Assembly: GCF_035593345.1 (NCBI RefSeq)
Contig: NZ_CP141606.1
Span: 3,844,001 to 3,908,000 of the forward strand
DNA length: 64,000 nucleotides
Reading direction: 5' to 3'
Origin: Lelliottia sp. JS-SCA-14
GTDB taxonomy: Bacteria > Pseudomonadota > Gammaproteobacteria > Enterobacterales > Enterobacteriaceae
This document shows, piece by piece, positions 9,768 through 20,537 of the stretch. How positions within the stretch are numbered: the stretch's first letter is position 1; every line of letters begins with the position of its first letter. The notes beneath the pieces are model-generated. The model was not told the DNA's origin, did no database searches, and saw nothing but the letters and a program-made list of their open reading frames with translations. Made by a program: the position numbers and the translations under genes.

Positions 9768-10643
9768 TCAGGAAAGCTGTTGCTGTGGACGACGACGGTA
9801 CGCCCAAATCATCATAATGATACCCGCGACAATCATCGGGATAGAGAGAATCTGCCCCATGCTGATGTACTGAACCCACTCACCGGTGAACTGCTGATCC
9901 GGCTGGCGGAAGAATTCAACGATGATACGGAACGCGCCGTAACCAATCAGGAACAGACCGGAGACAGAGCCCATTGGGCGTGGTTTGCGGATAAACAGAT
10001 TCAGGATGATAAACAGCACCACGCCTTCGAGCGCCAACTCATACAGCTGAGACATATGGCGCGGCAGTGAGCCGTAGGTGTCGAAGATAGACTGCCATTC
10101 AGGGTGCGACGGCAGCAGCGCGATATCTTCTGCACGAGAGTTCGGGAACAGCATCGTCCAGGAGACGCTCGGGTCCACACGGCCCCACAGCTCGCCGTTG
10201 ATGAAGTTACCCAGACGCCCGGCGCCAAGGCCAAACGGGATCAGAGGAGCAATGAAATCAGCCACCTGGAAGAAGTTGCGTTTGGTGCGTTTAGCGAAGA
10301 TCACCATCACCAGAATCACACCAATCAGGCCGCCGTGGAAGGACATGCCGCCGTCCCAGACGCGGAACAGATAGAGTGGATCGCTCAGGAAGATTGGGAA
10401 GTTGTAGAACAGCACATAGCCGATACGCCCACCGAGGAACACCCCGAGGAAGCCTGCGTAAAGCAGGTTTTCAACTTCGTTTTTGGTCCATCCGCTGCCC
10501 GGACGACCGGCGCGACGGCCCGCAAGCCACATGGCAAAAATGAAACCCACCAGATACATAAGACCGTACCAGTGAAGCGCAACGGGACCAACTGAGAAAA
10601 TGACCGGATCAAATTCCGGAAAATGCAGATAACCACTGTTCAT
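9768..10643 (-). CDS. lgt: Prolipoprotein diacylglyceryl transferase
   Basis: Inner-membrane enzyme that transfers a diacylglyceryl group from phosphatidylglycerol to the lipobox Cys of prolipoproteins, the first step of lipoprotein maturation. It has 291 residues and seven hydrophobic segments. The signature [18 protein letters not shown] and the conserved HGGLIG segment (SFHGGLIG) are present. It is directly upstream of thyA and reads into it. The 155-base gap to ptsP should carry the lgt promoter. Confidence 0.97.
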   Translation of the reverse strand: MNSGYLHFPEFDPVIFSVGPVALHWYGLMYLVGFIFAMWLAGRRAGRPGSGWTKNEVENLLYAGFLGVFLGGRIGYVLFYNFPIFLSDPLYLFRVWDGGMSFHGGLIGVILVMVIFAKRTKRNFFQVADFIAPLIPFGLGAGRLGNFINGELWGRVDPSVSWTMLFPNSRAEDIALLPSHPEWQSIFDTYGSLPRHMSQLYELALEGVVLFIILNLFIRKPRPMGSVSGLFLIGYGAFRIIVEFFRQPDQQFTGEWVQYISMGQILSIPMIVAGIIMMIWAYRRRPQQQLS

Positions 10644-10798
10644 CTGTCACCACAAGATGTTGTTATTCCGCTGAAAGTGGACAGCGAAAAATAGACGCGC
10701 GCAGGGTTAACCAACGCTCCAAAGTTGCGAATCATAGCACAAGGCAGGCGCAGAGGATGCGCCCGAGATGTAAAAGATGTGTATACGAAAAGAGAGTG

Positions 10799-13045
10799 CT
10801 AACGGCCGCCGCGGATCAAACCACCCATGCCGCGACGCTCCATAAAGGCCGCCACCTGATGACGAACTTCCGTCGCCAGCTGCGCCTCGAGGCTGCGTTT
10901 TGCCAGCTCCTGCGCGTCTTCAATCTCGATATGGCGCAAAAGGTATTTCACGCGCGCTACCGAGCGGCCGTTCATCGACAGATGACGGAAGCCAAGGCCT
11001 ATCAGAATTGCTACGCACATGGAATCACCGGCCATTTCACCACACAGGCGCAGGTCGATTCCGTACTGCTCGGCGTCACGCGCAATCATCGCCAGCGCCC
11101 GCAGCATCCCAGGGTGCAGGCTGTCGTAAATGCTCGCTACGCGGGTGTTGTTGCGATCGACGGCCAGAATGTACTGCGTCAGGTCGTTGGTGCCGACGGA
11201 GATGAAATCCACGCGGGTCGCCAGCTGCGGCAGCATAAAGACCATTGAAGGGACTTCGAGCATCACGCCCAGACGCGGTTTAGGGATCGCATACCCGATC
11301 ATCTCTTCCACTTCACGGCCCGCACGTTCAATGAGTCGACGCGCTTCGTCGATTTCATCGAGGCTGGTGACCATCGGCAGAAGAATGCTGAGATTGCCGG
11401 TAGCCGCGTTGGCACGCAGCATGGCGCGCACCTGCACCAGGAAGATCTCCGGCTGGTCGAGCGTAATGCGGATCCCGCGCCAGCCCAGGCACGGGTTCTC
11501 TTCGCTGATCGGCATGTAGGGCAGCTGTTTATCGGCCCCGACGTCCAGCGTGCGCAGGGTGACGGGTTTGTCGTTAAACATCTGCAGCATCCCCTGATAC
11601 TGCGCCACCTGCTCCTCCTCGGAAGGGAAGCCGCTTTGCAGCATGAAAGGAATTTCCGTGCGGTACAGACCGATGCCGTCGATGCGGCTGCCGAGCTTCT
11701 CTTCGTGGGCCGGACTCAGGCCTGCGTTGAGCATCACCTTGACCCGCTCGCCGCTTTTCAGCTGTGCGGGCAGATCGACGTCGTCTTCGGCCAGGCGGCT
11801 GAGTTCGTTTTCTTCGCTGATTAAGCGTTGATATTCCTGCAGCAGCACCGGCTCAGGATCGACCAGCAGTTCGCCGCGATAACCGTCCACTACCAGGGTG
11901 CGACGTTGCAGCACCGAAGGCTGAATATCCGCGCCCATAACGGTAGGGATTCCCAGCGCGCGCACCATAATGGCCGCGTGGGAGTTGGCCGCACCGTCGC
12001 GTACCACCACACCCGCCAGACGATCGTGCGGCAGCTCAGCAAGCGTGGTAGCCGACAGTTCATCGGCGACCAGCACAAAGCGTTTCGGCCAGGCGTTTTC
12101 GCCCTGAATGGTATCGTCGAGATGGAACAGCAGACGCTGGCCCAGGCTTCGCAGATCGCCCGCACGCTCTTTCAGATAACCATCCGTCAGGGCGGCAAAC
12201 TGCTCGGCAAAACGTTCGATAACCTTTTTAACCGCCCACTCGGCCACCGATCCTTTGTCCACTTCGGCGAAGAGTTCGCGGCGCAGACGGGCATCGGAGA
12301 GCAGGTGTGAATAGAGGTCAAAAATCGCCGCCGTCTCTTTTTGAGCACCGGCGGCAAATCGCTTGCTGTAGCGACGAAATTCGTTAGAGGCCTCTTCCAG
12401 CGCGCCGGTCAGGCGTTCGCGTTCAAGGGCTGCATCGAGGGTAGAGGCTTCGTACACCTGCTCCATCAGCGGCAGCGTGGCGTCCATCCAGCCTTCGGCG
12501 ATAGCAACACCCGGCGATGCAGGCAGCGCGCGGATACGCGTCTGGCGATACTGACCAAACAGGGCGGCTAACTGAGACTGGGAGAGGATCGCGGCCATTT
12601 GCGTGGCCAGCGTAACGAGGAAAGACTCTTCGCTTTCGTCGAACTGACGCAGTTCGCGCTGCTGGACCACCAGCACACCAAGAAGCTGGCGGCGCTGAAT
12701 GATCGGCACGCCGAGGAACGCGCGAAAGCGCTCTTCCTTCACCGACGGGATGTATTTAAAGCTGGGGTGTTTTTGCGCGTCGGCGAGGTTGATCGGTTCC
12801 GCCAGCCGTCCAACCAGGCCGACGATCCCTTCATCAAACGCGAGCGCAACGGTGCGGCCGCGCGGTTTTTTCAACCCGCGGGTCGCCATCAGGTAATAAC
12901 AGCGCCGATCGTGGTCGGCCAGATACACCGAACAAACTTCGGTTTCCATCGCAAGACAGATGTCGGTGACCAGAATGTCCAGCGCCTCATTGAGGCGCGG
13001 GGCACTGGCAACCTTTTCGACTATTTCTCGCAAGCGGGTGAGCAT
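10799..13045 (-). CDS. ptsP: Enzyme I of the nitrogen phosphotransferase system (EI-Ntr)
   Basis: Phosphoenolpyruvate-protein phosphotransferase that starts the PTS-Ntr chain (EI-Ntr, NPr, EIIA-Ntr), a regulator of nitrogen and potassium balance. It has 748 residues as in E. coli. Domains in order: N-terminal GAF domain (about 1-170), PEP-utiliser N domain, phospho-His domain with the active His in DGAANSHAAIM, then the PEP-binding barrel with the conserved Cys in LRLCGEMAGD. It follows rppH by 12 bases on the same strand, the usual rppH-ptsP pair. Confidence 0.97.
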   Translation of the reverse strand: MLTRLREIVEKVASAPRLNEALDILVTDICLAMETEVCSVYLADHDRRCYYLMATRGLKKPRGRTVALAFDEGIVGLVGRLAEPINLADAQKHPSFKYIPSVKEERFRAFLGVPIIQRRQLLGVLVVQQRELRQFDESEESFLVTLATQMAAILSQSQLAALFGQYRQTRIRALPASPGVAIAEGWMDATLPLMEQVYEASTLDAALERERLTGALEEASNEFRRYSKRFAAGAQKETAAIFDLYSHLLSDARLRRELFAEVDKGSVAEWAVKKVIERFAEQFAALTDGYLKERAGDLRSLGQRLLFHLDDTIQGENAWPKRFVLVADELSATTLAELPHDRLAGVVVRDGAANSHAAIMVRALGIPTVMGADIQPSVLQRRTLVVDGYRGELLVDPEPVLLQEYQRLISEENELSRLAEDDVDLPAQLKSGERVKVMLNAGLSPAHEEKLGSRIDGIGLYRTEIPFMLQSGFPSEEEQVAQYQGMLQMFNDKPVTLRTLDVGADKQLPYMPISEENPCLGWRGIRITLDQPEIFLVQVRAMLRANAATGNLSILLPMVTSLDEIDEARRLIERAGREVEEMIGYAIPKPRLGVMLEVPSMVFMLPQLATRVDFISVGTNDLTQYILAVDRNNTRVASIYDSLHPGMLRALAMIARDAEQYGIDLRLCGEMAGDSMCVAILIGLGFRHLSMNGRSVARVKYLLRHIEIEDAQELAKRSLEAQLATEVRHQVAAFMERRGMGGLIRGGR

Positions 13046-13057
13046 GATTTGCGTTGC

Positions 13058-13588
13058 TTAACCTCTTTTACGTCGCCAGGCAGGTGTGCTTTGCGGCTTA
13101 GGAGGGGCCTCCTGAAACGCAATGACCACACTTGCAAACTCTTTCATCACCCTACGGTAAACATCGCGTTTAAATGAGACGACCTGACGAACGGGATACC
13201 AGTAACTCACCCAGCGCCAGCCATCGAACTCCGGCGTACTGCTGGTTTGCATATTGATTTCCGAGTCGTTACTCACCAATTGCAGAAGAAACCACTTTTG
13301 TTTCTGGCCGATACAAACCGGCTTTGTGTCCCAACGCACCAAACGTTTCGGTAACTTGTAACGCAACCAGTTGCGGGTCGAAGCCAGGATGCGAACATCT
13401 TTTCGGCTTAAGCCGACTTCTTCGAACAGCTCCCGATACATCGCTTGTTCTGGGGACTCTCCTGGGTTGATCCCACCTTGCGGGAACTGCCAGGAGTGCT
13501 GACCATACCGTCTTGCCCACATAACCTGGCCCTGACGATTACAAATTACGATACCTACGTTCGGGCGGTAGCCATCGTCATCAATCAC
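13058..13588 (-). CDS. rppH: RNA pyrophosphohydrolase
   Basis: Removes pyrophosphate from the 5' triphosphate end of mRNA and so triggers RNase E decay. It has 176 residues. The Nudix box GX5EX7REUXEEXGU spans residues 38-60 (GGINPGES..., RELFEEVGL). The start is GTG at 13586-13588, giving the canonical N-terminus [15 protein letters not shown]. The C-terminal tail ends RRKRG as in the E. coli protein. It is first in the rppH-ptsP operon; the long gap upstream carries DnaA-box-like sites. Confidence 0.97.
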   Translation of the reverse strand: MIDDDGYRPNVGIVICNRQGQVMWARRYGQHSWQFPQGGINPGESPEQAMYRELFEEVGLSRKDVRILASTRNWLRYKLPKRLVRWDTKPVCIGQKQKWFLLQLVSNDSEINMQTSSTPEFDGWRWVSYWYPVRQVVSFKRDVYRRVMKEFASVVIAFQEAPPKPQSTPAWRRKRG

Positions 13589-13754
13589 CGGACTACCTCA
13601 AACTAAACCTTATATATGATCGATTGTTTCACACTCCAGTGAGGCGGTAAACCACTCTCTTACAGGGCTGCGAAGGAATAACATTTGAATAACTCACAAT
13701 TTTCACTCGAGTTATAAACAGATGAGGCCGCCAGAAGGCCATTTTATTCACTTT

Positions 13755-14228
13755 TTCTGTGGATATAGTTGTGAAGAAGTATGGAATTACCGCTGGACAA
13801 CATTCCCGGTGGATAATCTCACCCAGAAAGAGGATAACAATAACTCTCTATTTTTCATTCGGTTAAATACAAACAATGCTCGGGTGCACGCCATAACGTG
13901 ACGATCATCACATCAGGGATCGTCGTGCTGATGAAAGATCGAACAGCGTCGGTTTTATCCACAGATTGTGCCAATAACTTAGGCACTATTTGTGTGAAAA
14001 TTCGATTTTCGTCGCACGTCAAGGCTGTAAATCGAAACAGTAGTGGGGGTTATTCCCAGTTATCCCACTTTTCTGTGGATAACATGGTGTAAGATCCTGT
14101 TCATTGTCAGTGACCAGTTTTGAACAACCTGTTTTTGCCCTTTTCAAACGCAGGCAGATTCATCCTAAAAACGTCGATAAATCATAAGCCTGCCAATACG
14201 CCGCAGAAATAGTTAAACTCTATCCACA
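13755..14228. promoter_or_regulatory. Cluster of DnaA-box-like 9-mers in the rppH-mutH gap
   Basis: The 684-base gap 13589-14272 has no convincing gene. It holds two perfect TTATCCACA boxes, at 13955-13963 (plus) and 14074-14082 (minus). Three more have one mismatch: 13758-13766 (minus), 13808-13816 (minus) and 14220-14228 (plus). The last one is 45 bases before the mutH ATG. GATC sites are also present. From memory, the mutH region is among the strong non-oriC DnaA binding loci reported in E. coli; that link is recalled and was not checked. Confidence 0.75.
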
Positions 14229-14272
14229 AGGTCTGTTTTTACGGTTCATTTTTTAATCAAAGGCTTATATTT

Positions 14273-14959
14273 ATGCTTCCGCTCGTCCCACTGACTTCTC
14301 CTCCTGCAACAGAAGCGCAACTCTTGCACCAGGCGCAACGCGTCGCGGGCTATTCGCTTGGAGAACTGGCGGCGATGGCGGGCTTGCCGATACCCAAGGA
14401 TCTGAAACGGGATAAAGGCTGGATCGGCGTGCTGCTGGAGCGCTGGCTGGGTGCAAGCGCGGGCAGCAAACCCGAGCAGGATTTTGCCGCGCTGGGCGTT
14501 GAGCTCAAAACCATCCCCATTGATAGCCAGGGAAGACCGCTCGAAACCACCTTTGTCTGCGTCGCCCCCTTAACCGGGAATACGGGCGTCACCTGGGAAA
14601 TGAGCCACGTGCGCCATAAGCTCAAGCGGGTGCTGTGGGTGCCTATTGAAGGTGACCGGGCAATTCCTCTCGCTGACCGCCGCGTAGGCGCACCGCTGCT
14701 CTGGAGCCCCAACGAAGAGGAAGAACGCCAGCTTTCGCAGGACTGGGAAGAGTTAATGGATATGATCGTGCTGGGCCAGGTGGAGCGCATCACGGCGCGC
14801 CACGGTGAAGTGATGCAGCTTCGCCCCAAAGCGGCAAACAGCAAGGCGCTGACCGAGGCCATCGGTGCCCACGGCGAGCCCATCCTGACGTTGCCGCGCG
14901 GCTTTTACTTAAAAAAGAATTTCACCGGAGCCCTGTTGGCTCGACACTTTTTTGCGTAA
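14273..14959 (+). CDS. mutH: DNA mismatch repair endonuclease MutH
   Basis: Nicks the unmethylated strand at hemimethylated GATC sites when activated by MutS and MutL. It has 228 residues (E. coli 229). The catalytic residues are visible as D70, E77 and K79 (D...ELK). It is the first plus-strand gene after the divergent rppH operon. In E. coli K-12 it is followed by ygdQ; here the next gene is ygdR, 134 bases downstream. Confidence 0.97.
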   Translation: MLPLVPLTSPPATEAQLLHQAQRVAGYSLGELAAMAGLPIPKDLKRDKGWIGVLLERWLGASAGSKPEQDFAALGVELKTIPIDSQGRPLETTFVCVAPLTGNTGVTWEMSHVRHKLKRVLWVPIEGDRAIPLADRRVGAPLLWSPNEEEERQLSQDWEELMDMIVLGQVERITARHGEVMQLRPKAANSKALTEAIGAHGEPILTLPRGFYLKKNFTGALLARHFFA

Positions 14960-15093
14960 AGGCTGATTTATGAGAAGTTTGAACTGAATCAAACATAATC
15001 CACTCCCAATTAAGATTTTACTGCTTCCTCCTGACGCATTCTCAGGTTATTACTACACTATGATGTGATACGAGACAGGTGAGGATGATAACG

Positions 15094-15312
15094 ATGAAAA
15101 AATGGGCAGTGATAATCTCAGCGGTCGGTTTAGCGTTTGCTGTTTCAGGTTGTAGTAGTGATTACGTCATGGCGACAAAAGATGGTCGAATGATCCTGAC
15201 TGACGGCAAACCCGAAGTCGATGACGATACCGGTCTGGTCAGCTATCACGATCAGCAGGGTAATAAAATGCAGATCAATCGCGACGAAGTTTCGCAAATC
15301 ATCGAAAGATAA
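15094..15312 (+). CDS. ygdR: Small lipoprotein YgdR
   Basis: A 72-residue lipoprotein with a signal peptide and lipobox AVSGC, the lipidated Cys being residue 20. The mature part is the DUF903 (YgdI/YgdR) SH3-like domain ([18 protein letters not shown]...). The ATG at 15094 with upstream GAGGAT is chosen over 15079 because it gives the E. coli N-terminus [10 protein letters not shown]. It stands alone with its own terminator. The function of the family is not established. Confidence 0.95.
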   Translation: MKKWAVIISAVGLAFAVSGCSSDYVMATKDGRMILTDGKPEVDDDTGLVSYHDQQGNKMQINRDEVSQIIER

Positions 15313-15319
15313 CCCGTTC

Positions 15320-15356
15320 AAGGTCAGTTGCTTACTGGCCTTTTTGATTTTTTTCT
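15320..15356 (+). terminator. Intrinsic terminator of ygdR
   Basis: A nine-bp stem (15320-15328 with 15334-15342, one G-U) is followed by a T-rich tract to 15356. It starts eight bases after the ygdR stop. Confidence 0.88.
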
Positions 15357-15445
15357 TCCCCTTTTGCTTCCCCTCTGCCATGTTTATAGTCCTTCGTCGG
15401 GCAGGTTCCTGACGCCGTCATTTTTCACAGTAAAGGAAGCCGGCT

Positions 15446-16486
15446 ATGCATTATCACCGTATCCCCCACAGCACTCTGGAGATCAGCCAACTGGGGTTGG
15501 GCACGATGACATTCGGTGAACAAAACAGCGAAGCCGATGCCCATGCGCAACTCGATTACGCCGTCAGCCAGGGAATCAACCTGATTGACGTGGCGGAGAT
15601 GTATCCGGTGCCGCCGCGCCCGGAGACCCAGGGATTAACTGAAACCTACGTTGGCAACTGGCTGGCGAAAAGCGGCAATCGCGAAAAGCTGGTGCTGGCG
15701 TCGAAAGTTAGCGGCCCGTCGCGCAATAACGACGCGGGCATTCGTCCGAATCAGATTCTGGATCGCAAAAATATCCGCGCCGCGCTGGATGCCAGCCTGC
15801 AACGCCTCCAGACCGATTATCTCGATTTATACCAGGTTCACTGGCCGCAGCGTCCGACCAACTGCTTCGGTAAGCTCGGCTATACCTGGAGCGACAGCGC
15901 GCCGGTGGTGACGCTGCTCGAAACCCTGGAAGCGCTGACCGAGTGCCAGCGAGCCGGGAAGATTCGCTACATTGGCGTCTCGAACGAAACGGCGTTTGGC
16001 GTGATGCGTTATCTGCATCTGGCGGATAAGCACGATCTGCCGCGCATTGTGACGATTCAAAACCCGTACAGCTTAGTGAACCGCAGCTATGAAGTGGGTC
16101 TGGCGGAAGTCAGTCAATACGAAGGTGTGGAACTGCTGGCTTATTCCTGCCTGGCCTTTGGTACGCTGACCGGCAAGTACCTGAACGGAGCCAAACCGGC
16201 GGGTGCGCGTAATACGCTGTTCAGCCGTTTCACCCGTTACAGCGGCGAGCAGACGCAGAAAGCGGTCGCGGCGTATGTGGATATCGCGAAACGCCACGGT
16301 CTGGACCCGGCGCAGATGGCTCTGGCGTTTGTACGGCGTCAGCCGTTCGTGGCCAGCACCCTGCTGGGTGCCACGACGATGGAGCAGCTGAAGACGAACG
16401 TTGAAAGCTTCCATCTGGAGTTGAGCGAAGAGGTGTTAGCGGAGATTGAAGCGGTGCATCAGGTTTATACCTACCCGGCACCGTAA
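15446..16486 (+). CDS. tas: Aldo-keto reductase Tas
   Basis: NADP(H)-dependent aldo-keto reductase-like protein, 346 residues as in E. coli Tas. The AKR catalytic tetrad can be placed: Asp in LIDVAEMYP with its Tyr, Lys in LVLASKVSG and His in LYQVHWPQ. The C-terminal NADP-binding segment (LLGATTMEQLKTN) is intact. E. coli Tas was found as a multicopy suppressor of tyrosine starvation in certain mutants; its natural substrate is unknown. A REP element follows and the next gene, lplT, converges. Confidence 0.95.
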   Translation: MHYHRIPHSTLEISQLGLGTMTFGEQNSEADAHAQLDYAVSQGINLIDVAEMYPVPPRPETQGLTETYVGNWLAKSGNREKLVLASKVSGPSRNNDAGIRPNQILDRKNIRAALDASLQRLQTDYLDLYQVHWPQRPTNCFGKLGYTWSDSAPVVTLLETLEALTECQRAGKIRYIGVSNETAFGVMRYLHLADKHDLPRIVTIQNPYSLVNRSYEVGLAEVSQYEGVELLAYSCLAFGTLTGKYLNGAKPAGARNTLFSRFTRYSGEQTQKAVAAYVDIAKRHGLDPAQMALAFVRRQPFVASTLLGATTMEQLKTNVESFHLELSEEVLAEIEAVHQVYTYPAP

Positions 16487-16497
16487 CGCGCTGTTAT

Positions 16498-16527
16498 GCC
16501 CGGTGGCGCTGCGCTTACCGGGCCTAC
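16498..16527. repeat. REP-type palindrome
   Basis: GCCCGGTGGCG-loop-CGCTTACCGGGCCTA between convergent tas and lplT. It is the enterobacterial REP type that recurs in the window (37540, 42670, 47883). It probably stabilises or ends both transcripts. Confidence 0.85.
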
Positions 16528-16566
16528 AATGTGTGAATGCTGTGATTTTCGCCACCCGGCAATCCG

Positions 16567-17760
16567 TTACCGGCGACGCTGCCAGAGCCACAGCCCGGCA
16601 ATCGCCAGCGCGAATAACCCGCCGAACCCGACACCGATTCCTACCACCGGTAATCCCGCTTTCACGGCCAGCGAATAAAGCCCCAGCATTAGCAGCATGG
16701 CGGTGTTTTCGCCGAGGTTCTGCACCGCAATCGCGTTACCCGCGCCCACCGTCTGTTTGCCACGCTCCTGCAGGAGCGCGTTCAGCGGCACCACGAAGAA
16801 ACCACCGAGCATACCGATCAGGATCAGCAGCACGTAAGCCGGGAGCAGCGCATGTTGCAGGGAGAAAAACAGCACCCCGACGCCAATCAAAATCCCCGCC
16901 GGCATACAGCGCGCGACGGTCTCCAGGGTGACCAGCTTCGCTGCCGCCCCCGCCCCCACCACAATCCCGACGGCCACCATGGCGTTGAGATAGGTTGGCG
17001 TGGCGTTATCGGTGATCCCGAGCGCCGTCGGCACCCAGAGTACCAGCAGGAAGCGCAGCGTCACGCCCGCGCCCCAAAACATACTGGTTCCCATCAGGGA
17101 GAAACGCGTTTCGCCGTTGCGCCATAGCACGCGGCAGGCATTGAAGAAGCTGGCCGTCATTGGCGTAAAGCGCCAGGACTGCCCCGGACGCGCCACCGGC
17201 AGCGTCGGGATAAACAGGTTTGCCACGACCGCCCCGGCGTACACCAGCGCACACACGCCAAGCGCTGCCAGCACGTGCCAGTCCGCCAGCACACCGCCCG
17301 CGACGGAGCCGAGCAAAATAGCGGCAATCGTCGAGGACTCCATCAGACCGTTGGCTTTCACCAGTTTGTCGCCGGTGGTCAGCTCGCCCAGAATGCCGTA
17401 CTTCGCCGGGGAATAGGCCGCCGCGCCAATCCCCACCAGCGTGTAGCCGATAAAGGGATTAAAACCAAAACAGATGCTCGCCGCCCCTAACAGCTTGAGG
17501 CTGTTGGCAAACATCATCACCCGGCCTTTAGGGAAGCTGTCCGCCACCTGTCCGACAAAGGGGGCGAAAATGATGTAAGCACCCACAAACACCATCTGCA
17601 GGATCGGCTGACTCCAGTCCGGGTAAAACTCGGCTTTGAGCAGCGCCAGCGTGGCAAACAGCAGCGCGTTGTCGCCGAAGGCCGAAAGGAACTGGGCGCT
17701 GGTCACCGCCATCATGCCCTTCGACCACAGGGAGGTGTTAGTGTGTACTGACTCACGCAT
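16567..17760 (-). CDS. lplT: Lysophospholipid transporter LplT
   Basis: Inner-membrane flippase of the major facilitator type that moves lysophosphatidylethanolamine and lysophosphatidylglycerol inward for reacylation by Aas. It has 397 residues, 12 predicted membrane segments and the N-terminus [16 protein letters not shown]. The ATG at 17760 is chosen to match E. coli; an upstream in-frame ATG would add seven residues inside aas. Its start overlaps the aas stop (17753) by eight bases, so the two are coupled and act in one pathway. Confidence 0.96.
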   Translation of the reverse strand: MRESVHTNTSLWSKGMMAVTSAQFLSAFGDNALLFATLALLKAEFYPDWSQPILQMVFVGAYIIFAPFVGQVADSFPKGRVMMFANSLKLLGAASICFGFNPFIGYTLVGIGAAAYSPAKYGILGELTTGDKLVKANGLMESSTIAAILLGSVAGGVLADWHVLAALGVCALVYAGAVVANLFIPTLPVARPGQSWRFTPMTASFFNACRVLWRNGETRFSLMGTSMFWGAGVTLRFLLVLWVPTALGITDNATPTYLNAMVAVGIVVGAGAAAKLVTLETVARCMPAGILIGVGVLFFSLQHALLPAYVLLILIGMLGGFFVVPLNALLQERGKQTVGAGNAIAVQNLGENTAMLLMLGLYSLAVKAGLPVVGIGVGFGGLFALAIAGLWLWQRRR

Positions 17761-19912
17761 TATGCTGTTCCGCCTCATCAACCATGCCTTTCAGCGCGAC
17801 AAAATCAGGTTTACCGCTGCCGAGCACCGGTAGCTGTTTGAGATAACGAATATCGCGCGGCACAGCGAGCTCTGGAACACCCTGCTCGCGAGCGTAATGC
17901 AGAAGCTGTTCGCGTTTGAGTTCGCTGTCGGTGGTAAACAGCACCAGCGCTTCGCCTTTGCTGGCGTCGCTCTTGATCGCCGTAGCGTGCATTTTGTCGG
18001 CCGAGACCGCCGTCGCCAGCTGCTCCACCATCTCCAGAGAAACCATCTCCCCGGCGATTTTGGCGAAGCGTTTGGCGCGGCCTTTGATCTGCACAAAGCC
18101 CTGCTCGTCAAAGCGCACGATATCGCCCGTGTCATACCAGCCGGTTTCCACTTCGCCCTGCGCATTTTCCGCCGTCGGTGCTTCAAGCACACCTGGGTTT
18201 TCCACGCGCAAGTAGCCGTTCATCACGTTTGGCCCTTTGAGCTGCAGCCGACCACCGTCTTCAATGCCCGGCACCGCCAGCAGACGCGCGTCCATCCCCG
18301 GCAAAATGCGCCCAACCGTATTGGGCTTCGCCGCCATCGGCACGTTGATCGACACCACCGGCGCGCATTCCGTCACGCCGTAGCCCTCAAGGATGCGCAG
18401 GCCAAACTTGTCCTGCCAGATTTGCCGGGTGCTGTCCTGCAGTTTTTCCGCCCCCGCCACCACGTAACGCACGCGGAAGAAATCATAGGGATTGGCGAAG
18501 CGCGCGTAGTTGCCAAGGAAGGTTGAAGTCCCGAACAGCACCGTACAGTTGCGGTCATAGACCAGCTCCGGCACGACCCGGTAATGCAGCGGGCTCGGAT
18601 AGAGGAACACCTCCGCGCCCGTGAACAGCGGTGTGAACAGCCCAACCGTCAGGCCAAAGGAGTGGAACAGCGGCAGCGCCGACATAAAGCGGTCGTTGGC
18701 GGTGAAATCAGCGATAGTTTTGATCTGCTCGACGTTCGCCAGAATGCTTTTATGAGAGTGAACAACGCCCTTCGGATGGCCTTCTGAGCCCGAGGTAAAC
18801 AGAATAATGGCCGCATCTTCCGGCTGCTGTTTGACCTGCGCCAGATGCGGTGCCAGCAGATGGGCAAAAATCCACAGCTTATCGGCGAGGGTAACGTCGG
18901 CTTTCAGATCTTCGAGGAAGACCCAGCGCACCTGCTTGAGCTGTTCCGGCAGGTGCCAGAGCTTGCCCTTATCGAGGAACTGGCGCGAGGTGAAGACGGT
19001 TTTGATCTCCGCGGCGGTGATGGCGCTGGTCAGCCCTTTAACGCCCGCCGTGTAGTTCATCATCGCCGGAATACGCCCGCGCGATACCGCCCCGAAAATT
19101 ACCGCCGCGCTGATCCCGGCGTTCGGCAGCATCAGACCAATTTTTTCACCCTGCTGGCTGTATTTTTCCAGAATACGGCCGACAAACAGCGTCTTGGTCA
19201 GCAGCTTGCGGTAGGTATCGGGGGTAAAGTTGATGTCTTCGACGCAATTTTTCTTGTCGCCAAAACGGTGCTGAGCCGAGAGGAGCGCCTCATATAAGGT
19301 TTCGCGCGGGCGCACGGCCATGCGCGCCTCCATCATGATTTGATGGAGCATTTCGCCCGCTATCTTGCGGCGATCCCGCGCGCGCGGCGCGTCAGGCATT
19401 GGTAGCGTCGTTGGCGGCAGAATATGCAGGGTGATTTGCGGGAACAGGCGCTGCTTCACCAGCCCTTTCAGACGACTGAAGTAGGTGAGTTCCGCCCCTT
19501 CAATGCGCAGCGGCACCACGGTGGCTTTCGATTTCGCCGCCACAAACCCCGCGCCGTCGTAGATTTTCATCAGCGAGCCGGTCACGGTGAGTCGCCCTTC
19601 CGGGAAGATCACCACCGGACGCCCCTGCTCAATAAGGCGCACCAGATGTTTGATCATCATCGGTTTGGTCGGGTCGAGCGGGACAAAGTCAATCAGCGGC
19701 GCAAGGCCCCGCATAAACCACTTCTGGCTGATGGAGCTGTAAACCGCAAACACCGGGCGTCCCGGCAGGAAAAGTGCCAGCAACACGCCGTCGATAAAGG
19801 AGACATGGTTTGGGGTGATGAGCACACGCTCGCCGCGCAGTGACTGAGTGTCACCCGTCAGGCGGACGCGAAAGAGGATACGAAACAAGGTACGGAAAAA
19901 CCCAAATAGCAT
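17753..19912 (-). CDS. aas: Aas, 2-acyl-glycerophosphoethanolamine acyltransferase / acyl-ACP synthetase
   Basis: Bifunctional enzyme that activates fatty acid onto ACP and reacylates lysophospholipid. It has 719 residues as in E. coli. The N-terminal acyltransferase domain carries the HX4D motif (NHVSFIDG). The C-terminal AMP-binding domain has the P-loop-like motif [12 protein letters not shown] and the later TGD motif ([11 protein letters not shown]). It is upstream of and overlaps lplT. The sRNA pair omrA/omrB lies just upstream on the same strand, each with its own terminator. Confidence 0.97.
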   Translation of the reverse strand: MLFGFFRTLFRILFRVRLTGDTQSLRGERVLITPNHVSFIDGVLLALFLPGRPVFAVYSSISQKWFMRGLAPLIDFVPLDPTKPMMIKHLVRLIEQGRPVVIFPEGRLTVTGSLMKIYDGAGFVAAKSKATVVPLRIEGAELTYFSRLKGLVKQRLFPQITLHILPPTTLPMPDAPRARDRRKIAGEMLHQIMMEARMAVRPRETLYEALLSAQHRFGDKKNCVEDINFTPDTYRKLLTKTLFVGRILEKYSQQGEKIGLMLPNAGISAAVIFGAVSRGRIPAMMNYTAGVKGLTSAITAAEIKTVFTSRQFLDKGKLWHLPEQLKQVRWVFLEDLKADVTLADKLWIFAHLLAPHLAQVKQQPEDAAIILFTSGSEGHPKGVVHSHKSILANVEQIKTIADFTANDRFMSALPLFHSFGLTVGLFTPLFTGAEVFLYPSPLHYRVVPELVYDRNCTVLFGTSTFLGNYARFANPYDFFRVRYVVAGAEKLQDSTRQIWQDKFGLRILEGYGVTECAPVVSINVPMAAKPNTVGRILPGMDARLLAVPGIEDGGRLQLKGPNVMNGYLRVENPGVLEAPTAENAQGEVETGWYDTGDIVRFDEQGFVQIKGRAKRFAKIAGEMVSLEMVEQLATAVSADKMHATAIKSDASKGEALVLFTTDSELKREQLLHYAREQGVPELAVPRDIRYLKQLPVLGSGKPDFVALKGMVDEAEQHNA

Positions 19913-20009
19913 TTCAACTCCCTTTGCCTGTCAAATTTTAGGGTTACGCTAAATTGTGGCAGATTACACGAGAAGTGCAGGCGGGAGGAGTGATAGCGTA
20001 TTTCAGGCG

Positions 20010-20095
20010 AAAAAAAACCTGCGCATCCGCGCAGGCTGGTGCAAGAGATGAGTACGAAACCGTACCAAGAATTCTCACCAATCAATACCTCTGGG
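20010..20095 (-). ncRNA. omrA: OmrA small regulatory RNA
   Basis: An 86-nt Hfq-binding sRNA in the conserved aas-galR gap. The 5' end CCCAGAGGTATTGATTGGTG matches the pairing region of E. coli OmrA. The 3' end is a GC stem (CCTGCGCGGATGCGCAGG) followed by eight Us (A run 20010-20017). In E. coli it is induced by EnvZ-OmpR and represses outer-membrane proteins such as OmpT, CirA, FecA and FepA, and also csgD and ompR. An imperfect -10 (CACAAT) is seen upstream. Confidence 0.95.
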
Positions 20096-20211
20096 ATCTT
20101 GATTGTGGCTGTTGGCCCCTCGCTTCGCCAGCAGGAAAACGCAAGGGAATGAGCCTAAGTGCAACCAGGTGTGAATATTCTCGATTGCTGTTACAGATTG
20201 AAGTTACAGGC

Positions 20212-20293
20212 AAAAAAAACCTGCGTATGGACGCAGGTTGGTGTAATTCGTGTTAATCAACCGGAGCTGATTTCACCTATCAATACCTCTGGG
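20212..20293 (-). ncRNA. omrB: OmrB small regulatory RNA
   Basis: An 82-nt sRNA in tandem with OmrA on the same strand. It shares the 5' seed (CCCAGAGGTATTGAT) and the 3' terminator stem (ACCTGCGTCCATACGCAGG then Us), while the middle differs, as in the E. coli pair. The upstream sequence shows TACAGT as a -10. Shared ends point to shared targets; separate promoters allow different OmpR doses. Confidence 0.95.
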
Positions 20294-20504
20294 ATCTCGA
20301 CTGTAGCAATCTGTTCACATTCTCCACCAGCGGACAATCGCAACAGCCTGCGGCAAAGTGTAACCAAAGGTTCGGTTTGACATTATTCTGACACGCTTGC
20401 CCGTGTAACGATTACACTGTTTTCCCATGTCCTCCATCACGTTTGCGAGCGGCTTTCCGGCGCAGGCCTTGAATGCACCTCACTTTTCCGCAACACTATT
20501 GTGT

Positions 20505-20520
20505 GTGTAAACGCTTACCC
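20505..20520 (+). promoter_or_regulatory. GalR/GalS operator upstream of galR
   Basis: GTGTAAACGCTTACCC matches 14 of 16 positions of the GalR operator pattern GTGTAANCGNTTACAC. It lies 18 bases before the galR ATG and suggests autoregulation. Confidence 0.8.
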
Positions 20521-20537
20521 CCTAAAGAAGGTATTAA

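Noticed and set aside
13898..14092. 64-codon ORF in the rppH-mutH gap
   Set aside because: No RBS, low-complexity composition, and it crosses DnaA-box-like sites; no match to YgdT that I can recall.
19954..20380. Short plus-strand ORFs over the aas-galR gap
   Set aside because: They cover the OmrA and OmrB genes on the other strand and have no coding signs.
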